A stretch of DNA of 64,000 bases from Sipunculus nudus (lineage: Eukaryota > Annelida > Sipuncula > Golfingiida > Sipunculidae), in assembly GCA_026874595.1 (NCBI GenBank), contig CM049307.1:56441870-56505869 (forward strand). Direction: 5' to 3'. Shown here piece by piece: positions 35,901 to 47,249 of the stretch; positions within the stretch are counted from its first letter, which is position 1; every line of letters starts with the position of its first letter. Below the pieces are notes generated by a model that was not told the origin of the DNA, searched no databases, and worked only from the letters and a program-made list of their open reading frames with translations. The position numbers were made by a program, and so were the translations under genes.

Positions 35901-38900
35901 ACTACCAGAACTTCACTTTTGGATTACAAAAGAATCATTTTATGATTTAATTGGACTATTATTCTCTGAGTAGTTTTATGTGAACTGTTCATCTGGATTC
36001 TATGCTTTAAAGGACTTGTTGTCGCTGAGACAGTGTTGGTATCTTGGTACTGTACACTTTATTTATTATACTGTGTAAGTGTATTGATTTACTATTATAC
36101 TGTTGTTGTACTGTGTAATTGTATTGGTTTAGTGTATTGTAATGTTAGGGCTGTTTTAAGAATAAATTATAATTATTTTTTAACAAAAAAAAAACCCAAA
36201 AACAAGTGACCCATGGGTCATGACGCTCAGCTGACTGGGAAGAGATTCGGCAAGGGAAATTTTATCATCTGAATGGTAGTATATACCCATTCAACTGAAG
36301 CATCAAACAGATTAACCAACAGGCCAAGATTGTGACTGTATTTATATATCTCAAAAATAGAGAAAAAATGCATAAACTTTAAAAAAATACAGGTGGTTCC
36401 ACCAGTCTGCAGAAACTAAAAAAAAACACTTTATGGTCAATATCCATGCAAAGAATCATGGTGATCTCTGCATTAGTTGTTCACATACTTCAGCTTTTGT
36501 ATCAAATTTTCCATTATTCTGAGGGATACTTCGGAGTCCTATAGCTTGAAGGATATGGGTAACAGAGACCTAATTTCAGGTTTCCACAGATACTTTTCGT
36601 GGGCCTCCTTGCATGACAAGAATAAAGATTCTAGGTCCTGTTGTTACAATTTGTGCCACGTTAACAGATGTCAGCATCCTTAAAGGTCTAAAAAATAGCG
36701 AAAAATATTTGTAAAAAAACCCAAACAAATACAGGTGGTGCCACCAGTCTGCAGAAACTGATGAAACACTCCATAATCAATATCCATGCTAAGAATCATG
36801 GTGATCTCTGCATTAGTTGTTCAGATACTTCAGCTTTTGTATCAAATTTTCCATTATTCTGAGGGATACTTCGGAGTCCTATAGCTTGAAGGATATGAAA
36901 CAGAGACCTAATTTCAGGTTTCCACAGATACTTTTTTCATGGTTCTCCCCGTGTGTCAAGAATGAAGATTCTAGGTCCAGTTGTTATGATTTGTGCCCTG
37001 TTACCAGATGTTCATATCTTTAAAGGTCTCAAAAATAGAGAAAAATAAAAAATTCGAAAAAAAAACTCGAACAAATACAGGTGGTGCCACGAGTCTGCAG
37101 AAACTGATGAAACACTCCATGATCAATATCCATACAAACAATTATGGTGATCTCTGCATTAGTTGTTCAGAGACTTCAGCTTTTGTATTAATTTTTCCAT
37201 TATTCTGAGCTGTATTTGGAGTGCCATAGCTCAAAGGATATGGGTAACAGAGACCTAATTTCTGGTTTTCATGGAGACTTTTCATAGGTCTCTCAGTGTG
37301 TCAAGAATTAAGATTCTAGGTCCAGTCTTTACGATTTGCGCCCTGTTAACAGATGTTCATATTTTTAAAGGTCTCAAAAATAGAGAAAAAAAATTCGTAA
37401 AAAAATTGAAAAATACAGGTGGCGCAACCAGTCTGCAGGAACTGATGAAAATTCTCATGATCAATATGTATGCAAAAAAATCATGACCATCAGTGATGTA
37501 GTTAATGAGATATTGAAGTTTTTGTATGAAACTTTTGAATATTCTCGGGGGGGGGGGGGGGGTACTTTGGGGTTCCATAGCTAAAAGGATATGGGTAACA
37601 GAGACCTAATTTCTGGTTTCCAAGGAGATTTTTCATGGACCTCTCAGAATGTAAAGTTACACGATTCTAGGTCCAGCGGTTACGATTTGTGCCAGGTTAA
37701 CGGACAGACGGACGGACGGACAGACGGACGGACGGACAGACGGACAAAGAGTGATCGCTATAGCTCAGATGACTTACAGTCAGCTGAGCTAAAAAACACT
37801 GACTTCTTTATTCATTCCCCTAGACATTTCACGCTGCCTAGTGTTACAGAATCTGATTTTTATTATCTCCGTAACAAAATTTATGCTCGTCACGACTACA
37901 TGATCTGTTGATATTAGGTTCCGTAACAACATTGTTTATGCAAGCGTACAAAGAATATAAAACTATATATGCAGGCGTACAAAGAATATAAAGCTATATA
38001 TGTAGGCATACGTAGGGAATATAAGGCTATTTTTGCAAATAGGCATACGAAGTTGGTGAAATGTTGATTTGGACAGACGAGAAACTACAGTGAAAAATGC
38101 ATGCAACGTATAGGTTAAAAACAGTTTTCATAATTCTCACCGAATTAAGGCATCGTCTCAGTTTATTTAACATAGAATAACATGCGCTATCATATAATAC
38201 TAAAAATGAAAATTAGAGTGTACAAAGCCTCATTTGTTTACAAGATTTATTTGTCTTTCGGCTTTTTCATATACGTCTTTGGGGAAAAATATCCCTCTGA
38301 TTCAAACCCCGGTAAATACATGAAAGAACCGTTATTATTAACTAAATAACCACGATTTTAGTATGTCTTACCTGGACACTTTTTACATTGGTAAGAGGAA
38401 GCATTTAGCCATATACGCTTGCTCACGAACAATATGAAATTAACTTTCCCTGTGAGTACTAGATTTTGATCACGTCATGAAAACATCATTACCTGAATAC
38501 ATAATAACAGGTTCTATATAATATATTGCCCTTTATACTTATCATAAAAAATATTTTCCTTTTTTTACCATAAGTATCGGTTTTTAACCTTTAAAATGTG
38601 TGTGTGTGTGGGAGAGGGGGGCTGAAAAGAAAGGGAGAAAATCGGTCTTCTTTTCAGTCACAGTCTAAAGCGAGTGCTGTTACCATCGGTTACTTTTTTT
38701 CCTTTTGAGACTAAATCGGATAGCTCAGCGGGACGTGTACATTAACGGAACATTCATCCCAAAGGACACAGTGGTGAAGATACCGGTGTACGCTCTGCAC
38801 TACGACCCCGACACATGGTCTAATCCTCACAAGTTTGACCCCGAAAGGTACGTATTACTATAGTTCACAAATTGTTTTTGGATATGTTAGTTATGCCAGC

Positions 38901-39909
38901 TTTGTAATACCTTCTTGTAAAGGTATATGGCATGGAATTGTATAATTGTATAAGCGGCATTATTAAAAAAAACTTCCCTCATTGTTTATATCCCTGCTTG
39001 CATTGTTAAATATAAGTATATTATGCTACCGGACAGCTGCCTATAGACCATCCGAAAAGTTTATACTATTAATTCATATTGTGAAGAAGGCTATTCAAAT
39101 CTAAAAAAAACTGAACTTCAACAGCAGTCTTTGTGTCAGGAGTTTCGAGCATATATCACATTTGTTTCTCATAAGTATCAATAGCCTTTCTTTAAAATTA
39201 AAAGATTTAGTACAGAGGCTAAATCAGAGAGGAATCCGATCCTCCATCAGCCGTTTGGAACGGGACCTCGTCACTGCATCGGGAAAACTTTTGCACTGAT
39301 GGAGATGAAGATGGCATTAATTGACTTAATTTCGTCCTTCAGATTTTTGCCTGCCAAGGTGGGAAAACAATTTTTTAATTTTAAATATAGCCTTTTTCAT
39401 GAATCGCAATTCGAGTCGATTTATAGATGTTTCCTGACAGGTTTTACCTTAGAGAACCGGTACGGCTTCCAGGGAATAGGACTTAAAGCATATCAGTACA
39501 ACATCGTGTAACTGGCTGTCAAGGTGGATGACTTAAAACCCTATAGTTGTATTTAGGAGATGTAAAATTGTGCAGGCTGTAACAAATATTGAAAAATAAG
39601 TTTCTTAAAATTATGCGTTAAAACATAACTTGACAGAATTTGTGAACGAATTTAAGCCCTTTGTATCCAGACGAAACAAAAGTATTCCTAATAAACTTGT
39701 TTTATTTATTTAAATTTATAAATTCAAATAAATGTCATGACGATCTGAATGGATTTGCTTTTAATTTGATTACCTTTGGTTTCTTTTGTGCTTGTATGAA
39801 TTGTACGCAAACCATAACTATTCCGGTGTTCCAGGAGCCCTTGGAGTTGAATTTTGGCCTTTTGACAGAAGCAAAAAATGGGATATGGATCAAGGTTAAC
39901 GAACGATGA
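25221..39909 (+). CDS. Cytochrome P450 copy C (CYP3/thromboxane-synthase-like), complete, 14 exons
   Basis: Membrane-anchored heme monooxygenase, predicted 493 residues. Exons: 25221-25291, 27739-27835, 28548-28600, 30015-30111, 30685-30798, 31368-31456, 32527-32678, 33538-33662, 34139-34205, 34642-34802, 35220-35308, 38710-38847, 39205-39358, 39835-39909. Lengths and phases match copy B except exons 1, 9 and 13. Exon 1 ([21 protein letters not shown] donor GG|GCAAGT) is the least certain piece. Landmarks: hinge [13 protein letters not shown]-helix [15 protein letters not shown]-helix AGYGST (305-310), where the usual Asp/Glu is Gly308; K-helix ETLR (362-365); FDPERF; heme loop [10 protein letters not shown] with Cys442; end GIWIKVNER. 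All other introns are GT-AG. It is the only P450 here without a frame defect. Sensible roles are detoxification or oxidation of a lipid; the I-helix change could favour isomerase-like chemistry. Substrate unknown. Confidence 0.88.
25855..26150 (+). repeat. Repeat family R2, two partial direct copies
   Basis: ACAGCGCTCTGGCTATAG and ACAGCGCTCTAGCTATAG, each followed by CTTATATTGCAAGCGCTGTT and CCTCGTATCCTGAATCGCT, repeat about 220 bases apart, joined by CCCCGGACCACTT-containing sequence. In intron 1 of P450 copy C. Confidence 0.6.
26270..26760 (-). repeat. Repeat family R2, inverted right arm
   Basis: The reverse complement of 26270-26620 gives CGCTCTTTAAGGCCTACTCC, AGCGCTGTTTGTTATGACC, CCAGAGGGGAGCACTGTA, ACACCTCGCTGGC, ATGGCTACGCTAACAC and GAAGCGCAGCTATGGGCGGA, colinear with the left arm 23605-24445. 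Bases 26620-26760 are a further piece in direct orientation (GCTGGAAGACAAACCGGTTT ... CCCGGCAACCGT). Confidence 0.6.
26944..26998. repeat. (AT)n microsatellite
   Basis: AT array in intron 1 of P450 copy C. Confidence 0.95.
27130..27530. repeat. Dispersed repeat family R1, copy 2
   Basis: Shares TTCATTCATGCATAAGTGAC-like sequence, AATGCTCTGAAAATTTCCTG, GTGAACAAACACACGC and CACGAACGGGAATGA with copies 1 and 3. Confidence 0.6.
27966..28290 (+). mobile_element. MITE copy 1 in intron 2 of P450 copy C
   Basis: Inverted ends AGGTCAAAAAATAAA...GTTCTCAGG and CCTGGGAACCATACG...TTGCC. Internal landmarks TATTTCGATAAAAATGTCAT and GGGTTAAAATTGACGCGGGC are shared with the oppositely oriented copy at 31482-31806. 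Non-coding. Confidence 0.7.
29100..29150 (+). pseudogene. Relic of a second exon 4 in P450 copy C, cut by a transposon
   Basis: After acceptor ...CACCTTAG the frame, in the correct phase after exon 3, reads [17 protein letters not shown], matching exon 4 ([17 protein letters not shown]). The match stops where the inverted-repeat end of the element 29151-29955 begins (GCTCAGCTGACTG). The intact exon 4 follows at 30015. So a duplicated exon existed before the insertion removed its second half. Confidence 0.6.
29151..29955 (-). mobile_element. GGACGG-family inverted-repeat element, minus copy
   Basis: Left end GCTCAGCTGACTGTAAGTCA with TCTGAGCTATAACAATCACT is the reverse complement of the right end of the element at 36225-37789. 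Inside, diverged units with CCTGAAGACTG, CACCACCTGTA and TTATTGAGACCGT correspond to its tandem units. Confidence 0.6.
30830..31105 (+). mobile_element. Repeat with GGACGG array in intron 5 of P450 copy C
   Basis: Contains GAGATATCGTATGCGAAAGA, a GGACGGACGGACGG array (about 31025-31055), then GATGATCACCATAGGGCACC and AAGCGGAGCCCTAATAA. Such ends are frequent in mollusc genomes (my recollection; not checked here). Non-coding. Confidence 0.55.
31482..31806 (-). mobile_element. MITE copy 2 in intron 6 of P450 copy C, opposite orientation to copy 1
   Basis: Begins AAGGCCAAAAAATATAAATA and ends TCCCTGAGAACC...TTTTTTTTTGGCCTTAC. Its reverse complement is colinear with 27966-28290 over the full length. 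Confidence 0.7.
31807..32110. repeat. Dispersed repeat family R1, copy 3
   Basis: Shares CCATATTCCCAGGTTCATTC, AAATGGCCTGAAAATGTC, GTGAACAAACATACAGCC and CACGAACGGAGATGGACGCA with copies 1 and 2. It directly abuts the MITE 31482-31806. Confidence 0.6.
32895..33145. repeat. Chain of palindromes and AT arrays in intron 7 of P450 copy C
   Basis: TTGATTATATATATACATAT (32924) faces ATATGTATATATATAATCAA across AT repeats. Next, ATACTATGTGTATAGTTA with CTTGATTTCATGA (33046-33080) faces its reverse complement ending at 33119 across TGTAC. Strong cruciform or hairpin potential. Confidence 0.8.
35518..35630. repeat. Minisatellite, left part (interrupted by LTR insertion)
   Basis: About four units of roughly 29 bases, AATATAAAGCTATATATGCA followed by GGCGTACAAAG. 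It continues at 37933-38045 after the inserted LTR. Confidence 0.8.
35631..37928 (+). mobile_element. Solo-LTR-like element with a second transposon inside
   Basis: Begins TGTTACAG and ends CCGTAACA (TG...CA ends) with a 4-base duplication ACAT on both sides (35627-35630 and 37929-37932). Promoter-like TTATAAATAGGGGGCTGTG and polyadenylation-like AATAAA are present. A homologous uninterrupted copy is at 50432-51176. The segment 36190-37793 is absent there and is a later insertion. No protein-coding frames, so solo LTR or LTR-like non-autonomous element. Confidence 0.65.
36225..37789 (+). mobile_element. Inverted-repeat element with four tandem 342-base units and a GGACGG array
   Basis: Ends GCTCAGCTGACTG (36225-36237) and CAGTCAGCTGAGC (37777-37789) are perfect inverted repeats. 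Inside, units start with ACAGGTGG at 36389, 36731, 37077 and 37415, each containing TCTGCAGAAACTGATGAAA-like, GGTGATCTCTGCATTAGTTG and AACAGAGACCTAATTTC. A GGACAGACGGACGGACGG array (37700-37745) and GAGTGATCGCTATAGCTCAG lie before the right end. Non-coding; related copies at 20985 and 29151. Confidence 0.75.
37933..38045. repeat. Minisatellite, right part
   Basis: Continuation of 35518-35630: GCAAGCGTACAAAGAATATA and AACTATATATGCAGGCGTAC units, progressively degenerate. Confidence 0.8.
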
Positions 39910-42174
39910 AGGTCAAGAGCTTTCCAGGTGGATTTGTTAAATCTATGTGACCCATAGATATTTGATAAACAAGAATGACAAAAGCATATAAATTTTTATG
40001 AAATTCAACAAAACATTTTCGCTTCACATAATACCTTATACAAAATCAGGCTATTTAGGATTAGTTGCGCAAGTAAATATGCAGTGACAACTTACAAAAT
40101 TCATGCAGTGATTACCGGCGACAAATAAACTGTTTTTAATGGTAACACTTCAATGTACTTCAGGAATCGACGCATGAAACTAGTGCCTATGGATGCTTTT
40201 GTCACATATGGTCACATTAAGATTTCTTAGACTACATGTGAATCGCCGTTTCCAAAAAGGATATATAAGCAACAATGGCAAGGGGCCTCCCTTTTCATCA
40301 CTGATCAATGAATGCATGGAAAATCTTTGCTTTTCGCTGACTTCAGCATTTCATTTTGCAGTCTATTAATTAAACAACCCCTAATAATATTTATTTAGGT
40401 AATATACTTGTAAATTGAATATTAGAGCTTGGCTATAATTGATCCATCTACTACTCGCTGGTTACACGTGACAACTCATATTCTTTATCACACGTTGTGT
40501 TATATTTAATATCATTTTGAGCACTAAGGGAGTTACTATTTGAATAAACAATCATTATTATCATAAGATCTGTTTGTTTTGCGTTTGATCATATAATTAA
40601 CTGTTGAATGAAGGAAACAGTTATACACGTCTGTCTATATTCCATTTTTCATTTTTGTTCTCTTTTCCCAGGGAGCATCAGTGTTGTTCATCTTCGAGTA
40701 TATAAAATCTTTGTCTTCGAACTTTTGCAAAATATCTTGGCTAACCCCCCGTATTTCAGGTTACTAAACGAGATGAGTTACGGTCGTGGATGCATATTGA
40801 AATATTATAATTTAAAAAGGTCATACTCTGGTTATAGTTGACATTTTTTTTAAAACACGCACAAACATATGCCTGCGTAAGTGCATCCAACGAAAATCTG
40901 ACAGCATATTCTAAGTCAATTCTAAGTTACAATGAAACGTTCGTTTTCTTACTAAATGTATATCAGTTTACAGGATTCTTATGATATGCAACGACAAATG
41001 CGCTTGTTGTATACTAGGGTCAATATACTGAAACAAAATTTCAAACACTGATCAGAAACTGTCTAAATTTTATTGTTCAAAACATGCTTCTTTACTCTAT
41101 ATTGTGCAAGTCTATGGTGTACTTTTAAAAAAAGGCTTGCTTGCAAAAGATTAAAGTTGCATACAACAATTCGCTAAGAATTTTTATGGGAATACCTAAA
41201 CTGTGCAGTATCATGACTGAGTTTGTGACACATCTCATTTTGATGCTCAAATGCGAAAGCAAATATGTTCCTTGAATATAAGAATATCAGAAAGCTATAA
41301 ATCATACATAAAGATTATTAATTATTAAGACCTATACTTACGACCGGATCCATTTCGCCTATGGGAGCAATCCTTGTTTCATTGTAAAAAATAAGACGAT
41401 ATGTGTAAATCTGAATATTTATATATCATGTATATATGCATGCGTGTATAATGTGTTTATGTGAATATGTTTATGCGCATGTATGTATATATCTGTACAT
41501 ATGAATATATATGAGTGTAGATATGTGTATATGAATATGGAAGTATATATAACGTTATATATATAATTATATATAAATGTGTGTGCCAATATTTTTTTTG
41601 TAATATGCATATTATGTGTATACTGACCTATGCATGTATGTATATGGACCGTGAGTCTGAAATAAAACATTATCTGTCTGTCTGTCTAACTCTAATCTCT
41701 TCTGTGTATACCATTTCCATCTAAATACAATCAACCATCGTAACAGGGATGGGAAAATGACATCGCCAAATGAACCATTTGCGGGGTTAGAATAAGTGTT
41801 ATATTGAAGCAATATCAAATGAATGATTACTGGCAAAACATCAAACCATTTAAACATTTCATTAAAAAAGATAATGAATTAGTCAACGTACTTTTTTCTG
41901 AAACATATATTCACGAACTTAGTGTTCTTACCCTTAATACCTTTTAACATAAGGCAAGTCTAGGTGTTTCTATATATCACATTTCTGTCATAAATTTAAC
42001 AAATTTACCATGACTTTATACTGTAAAATATATTATTCAGGGTGACAGGACCCTGAATGAAACTTACTGCAAGTCAATATGAATTGTCTGAATCATGAAC
42101 CCCCATTGAAAAATGCTCCTCATCGCATGCCTCGTTCATGGCTCTGTCCTACAGTTTCTTTAAGAATTAACGGT
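39910..42174. other. Intergenic DNA between P450 copy C and transporter copy D; no gene
   Basis: The two genes converge here (C plus, D minus). AATAAA-type signals for C are present but not distinctive. An imperfect TATG/TATA repeat stretch lies at about 41415-41680. No supported coding frame. Confidence 0.55.
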
Positions 42175-45100
42175 TTACATGGAGGATTTTCTTAAACAGG
42201 GCATGGGGACTCTTCCTCCAAGAAATCCGAAAACAAACGCCGAGGTGATCCAAGAAACACCAGCAAGTATCATAGTGTTTTCGTATGTGCCCGATATTTC
42301 ACGAAGAAAGCCTGTCATAAAAATAACAACCCTCAACGTAATAACTTGTGTTAAATCTCTTGATATATTTAACTGAGATAAGATAAGATCTCTTGTATTA
42401 AGGAAATTATATTGCGAGAAAAACGTAAGTTAGCCATATAGGTTGCTATAGGCGCACACATGTATTTGTATTATATCGTATATATTGTACACTGAAAAAT
42501 ATTATTTAGATTATTACGATTATTTAGATTATTTCCGTCTTCCCGTTTTTCATTCCATACATGTGTAGATAATATAATTTTTTTCCGGGTAAGATCATTT
42601 TCCATTTTCATACAAAATAATGCAAATCAATTTCGAAAATGGTATTCATCTATCTCGTAAAATAAATGAAAAAAACATAAGATTGACAAATTATCGAACA
42701 CACCCAGAAATGTTTAATTTACCTACCAAATATAGGCGCAGCCGACAAATTGGATATCCCATACAAAACCAGATTCATCCCAAGGGCCGGTCCAAGGTAC
42801 TTTATACAACACTCTCAACAATCACGGACCCCTGGAATACGATCATCGCGTCACTGAAGAACCCAAGAAAGACCACAAACAGGTAAACCATCCAGCGACT
42901 GCCCACTAACGGAACAAGTAAAGAGGTGGCACGGATAACGAAACCGGTCAGTGTTATTAGAATATTCTTCTGCATCCATTTAGCATCTCCAAACAGCGCG
43001 AACATCAGACGAGTGAGGGTTTCAAATGCACTTAATATTGTTATCAACAATGACCGCTCCGTTTCGGACAGTCCGATTTCTGCACCATAAGCAGGAAGGA
43101 ACTGGATAACAGATAAGAAAGCAAATTTGAAACCCAACAACCATATCATAAATGATATGAATTTCTTGTTACAAAGAGCTCTGAATACATCCGACATTTT
43201 CAGTACTTCTTTTGTTTTGACTGTTTTACCCTTCTCATTTTCTAATAGTGATTCATATTCTTTTTTATTTTTCTGTTTTATCTTTTTCTGATTTTCTTTA
43301 CTGTAACATTCACTCATATTTGTTATGTGAACGTTATTTTATACTCCAAGGGGACAAAAGTGTTGTCGGTGTTTCCTTCTGCCGCGTTGGGTTTAGCCAC
43401 ACGGCCCACATCAGCCACATCGTTGTTAGATGAAATATCTCCCCTCGTTGTAGTTACGCTGGTCGAATTAAACCCACTCTGATCGGATGAATTTTGATCG
43501 GTATTAACAATCGCCAAACTTGTCTGGTCCGTGAGATTGCAGGTATATTTTTTTCTCAAATATCTCGACGGTACGTCTTAACTGTTTTTGTTCGTACCTC
43601 CATATAATCATAGCACAAATGCAGCTCTGCATGGCAAACCCAGCATGGATAAAGAGAGACCCCCGAAAGCTGTACGCCTCTAATAAAACTTGCGTGACAA
43701 TAGGATAAACTATGATCGGTAAATTCGTCCCAAGGTACAATACGGCGTTAGCTCGTTGTCTTTTCTCCGGGAACTTGCGGTTCACAAATAAAGCAGAGCC
43801 TAAGAATCCTAAGACACCAGCTGTACCTACATGTTGAATAAGAAAGAAACTCTTGTTGCACTTAACTTAATCAACAGTTTGAATTTAGAATATATCCCTA
43901 GAAATTGTCAAGGTTTAAGAATGCGGCTTAACATAGCAGGGATATACGTTATACATAGTCCTTGAACTATCGCTTTGACCACGTGATGAAAATATAAAAA
44001 GAAGAATCATTAATAAAATCAGAAACTCTTCTGTGTAGTTAATAATTTGCCAGTCTAGTATTGTTATTGTTCAGCTATATGTGATTTACCGTGAATTATA
44101 TCTCGAATTTACGGGTATTGGTATTACGTTATTACACTTCTGAACAAAATACAAATAACAATATATCTCTACTAGATATTTTTATCACTCGAAATAACAC
44201 ATTCACGACCAGGACAACTTCAAGATTTGGAGCTAATGCAGTTATAATATAGAACGCTGTCAAAAGCAGAGATGATGCCATCATAAACACATAGTCTGAA
44301 AATCGGTCACTCAGGTACCCAGCCAGCGGACCTAAAACACAATAATAATATGTCAATAAGACTTCTTGTAACTTTCATACGACAGTGACGGATCTCCACC
44401 TTTCCTCTTCCCCCTCGCCAGCCCCCGCAGGTATACATTACTAAATAACCATATACAAATAGAGTGACTACAGTACATATTACAACGAATACTTTTCCTG
44501 TATTAATTGAAAAAAAAAATGAAAAGTGTAGTAACTCAGCTTGCCTAACAGCATGCCGGCTATTGCCGGGGTAGATATGGTCCAGCTACTAAGGAACGGT
44601 CCTTTGTTGAAGAGATCCAGGTATTCCAAATAAAAGATCCCATGTATACGGTGGCATCCTTGGTAAGTGAACATACAGTAAGACCCAGCTAAATATAAGA
44701 GGAACATAATCAACACATATGACCGACATACGTTTAATATCAAGCGCTCTAATCTATTGCAATCCCCCTTGCATAAAAGAACATCTTTTTACGATGCGAT
44801 GTAAACATTTTAAGAGAAAATGCATGTACTTCAAGAAAAAAATTGCCTTTACTTAATGAAAGTGGAAATGTATAAGAATCAAGCAGCAGTGAAATGATGT
44901 TTGTATTGGCAAGAAAGCAGCAAGAAGAATAATAATGTAACTAATACAGTGTTATCTTATTTTTTTTCTATGACGCATTTTGGTTTTCTTTGGTTTGCAT
45001 TAATCATTTATTACCCAGATATAAATATATTAATAGTTGTCCTTCGGATTTCGTCTTTGTATACTGACTACTTCATTTGGTTAACAATTAGTTTACATTA

Positions 45101-45213
45101 GCAGACATATACTTCTCACTGTTTAATTAATTCGGTGTCATTAATAATTTCGTGATCTATATATTATTGTGTGACTTACCAAGCACAGTCACCCAGTCTT
45201 AAAGTGTCCTCAT
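42175..45213 (-). pseudogene. Decayed SLC16-like (monocarboxylate transporter-like) MFS gene, copy D
   Basis: Five exon remnants match intact copy E: 45180-45213 (34 bp), 44545-44688 (144 bp), about 44188-44331 (144 bp), 42727-43826 and 42175-42311. Recognisable pieces are FNKGPFLSSWTISTPAIAG, GPLAGYLSDRFSDYVFMMA, EKRQRANAVLYLGTNLP, AYSFRGSLFIHAGFAMQ, QFLPAYGAEIGLSETERS and YGISNLSAAPIFG. Defects: codon 5 of exon 1 is TAA (45199-45201); exon 2 ends in a GC donor; the phase-1 donor of exon 3 is lost (TGATAA instead of GT); exon 4 changes frame at about 43555 (poly-A run), 43320 and 42810. The last exon (GFLREISGTYENTMILAG) is still open. The transporter family is clear from E; this copy should not make a protein. 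It is more diverged from E than F is. Confidence 0.8.
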
Positions 45214-47249
45214 TGTCTTTGGAATCGAGGTAAATATATATAGATATATATAGACCAATACTTATGTATTTCAGTCTGTCTTGTAACTCTTGTTTCATTA
45301 TTCACAAACTTCTGATTAGTTGCCTTCACTAATTTAAGTTAAGCTTTGTGTTAATTCAAATGTGATAACTCATAAATATTCTTGTGCGAAATCATGGCGT
45401 GTGTCCTCATATCTTACCTGAAACTGCTTGGTATAAATATTTCTCTGTTGTAACAAACCGAGATGACAGTAAATAAATAAACAATTAAGCATAAGCAAGC
45501 GATTAAGCTAGCGGTATACCCATAATTGCGACATGTGACCTGTGACAGCTGTGTGTAACCTTTAAGCAAAATGGCAGCCGGAAAACGGTTTCGGGAAACT
45601 GGGAAATAGTCCTGTCAGGTATCAATCAGTTCGGAGCCACAAGCACTTTGGAGCAACCTTTACGGTCCAGATCCACTAACCATACGGCCGGCCGATTTAG
45701 AGGTTCTGGTGCCGTGCAAGATACTAATGGTCGGCCGCGTTAATAGATCTCAACACCGCGCAGATTTAGAAAAATCGTCCCGATTTTCTAAAACCGGACC
45801 GATTTGACTGAAATCGTATGTTTGCCGTGCGAGTCAATAATTAAATGTAAATTTTTTTAAAAAGGCGTCATTGTCACTTTTGAAAGGTGTCTGGGTAGAC
45901 TTTTGGTTCTGTGATAATATGCAAGAGTTTGTAGGTCAAATCAGGTCACTCACGAGTATATATTAAAATATATATACGTAATAACATTTCACATATATTA
46001 TTATTAGAAAGTAAGCTATTATATTTCCAGTATTAATTTATTCTTAACCAGGTTTAGATATAATATTTCATAGTAAACACATAAATAGAACCAAAGTCTA
46101 TAATTATATTTTATTGATATATTTCATCTGCAATAGATTAATATTATCCTGTGGAATTGTAAGCCGGGGGGTGATTTTATTAATTACAAAATTATATGGG
46201 GGTATATACCCCCATAGCACCCCTCCCCCCTTCCCCTACTTTGACGTCCCTGCTCGTACCAGAAGTACAAACGGTAGATAATTGCAGTTGTTATAAAAAA
46301 ATCCCTTATTAGCAACCGCGAGATGCGACCTGTAGAAGCGAGAGCGTTCTGCAGAATCTTATGACCACTGGTCTTCAAACTGTTCTTTAATACTATCGCA
46401 CACTGTGGTAATCAGGTATGATATGGTTGTGCGGGTCCAGGCGATTACAAAAACTATCGAGCGATCGCAGCATGTCCGAAACACATAATTCCGAATGCGC
46501 AAAATAGGGTGTTCTATTTTTACATCTAAATTCGGTAATATTTAATTAGGGAAATCAAGATGTTTGCCTAATAATGATGATTTTTCTACAGCTATAATTA
46601 ACCAAGAGAGACCGCCCGCTGTAGCTTCACCCGAAAATGACCCTAGCATCATATCGACCCTTTGACATTACGACCAGATTACTGGCGCCAGAGTGTCCTT
46701 ACACATAAGTCTGACCAACGCATTATAAGGCCTTATTAAGATGCAAATATTTTCGTCATTTCAACAACGCTTCATGGCTTACAGGTACACTGTCAATCAA
46801 CATAAACAGACCAATCGTTAGCATTTTTGTGTACTTTCTAATAATACCAAACATGAGCGTTTTAACCCAGCACATTGGTAAAACCCTCGGCATGTTTGTT
46901 TAATTTATGACTGCATGAACACAAGCATGGCTCACAGGCATGGCAGCTTCCAGGCGATACAGGAATGACCCGTGTCCATGGAGACGGTGTTTCAGTTTGT
47001 GTTTACCACAATATGAATGGAACCTGATGCAAGACCACTGCTATATATTCCCTGATATTAATTGATCACGACTCGAATAGGCTTACCTATCCAATTCTCC
47101 AATTGCCTACTGAGTCGGGTTGTCACGGATACAATGACCCATACACTAACACCATAGTTGATAAGCTTAACAATTTTTCCCCATTCTATTCGTGCAGACC
47201 AAATTGTTCCCATATACCTTGATCTCAAAACACTACGTCATTAAATACC
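45214..47249. other. Intergenic DNA upstream of transporter copy D; no gene
   Basis: AT-rich apart from a GC-richer patch at 45540-45850 (GGCCGGCCGATTT, GGTCGGCCGCG), which could be a promoter remnant or a transposon piece. A G/C-rich stretch at 46160-46250 resembles the short element at 6882. No supported frame. Confidence 0.45.

Noticed and set aside
36389-37770. CRISPR-like array because of regular direct repeats
   Set aside because: Units are about 342 bases, adjoin without spacers, and lie inside a eukaryotic inverted-repeat transposon.
39431-39511. Possible alternative last exon of P450 copy C ([18 protein letters not shown])
   Set aside because: Its reading frame cannot be joined to exon 13 by the nearby acceptor without a frame error, and the exon at 39835-39909 matches the family's C-terminus and copy B.
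43323-43559. A separate 78-residue protein
   Set aside because: It is the loop region of transporter D read between two frame changes.
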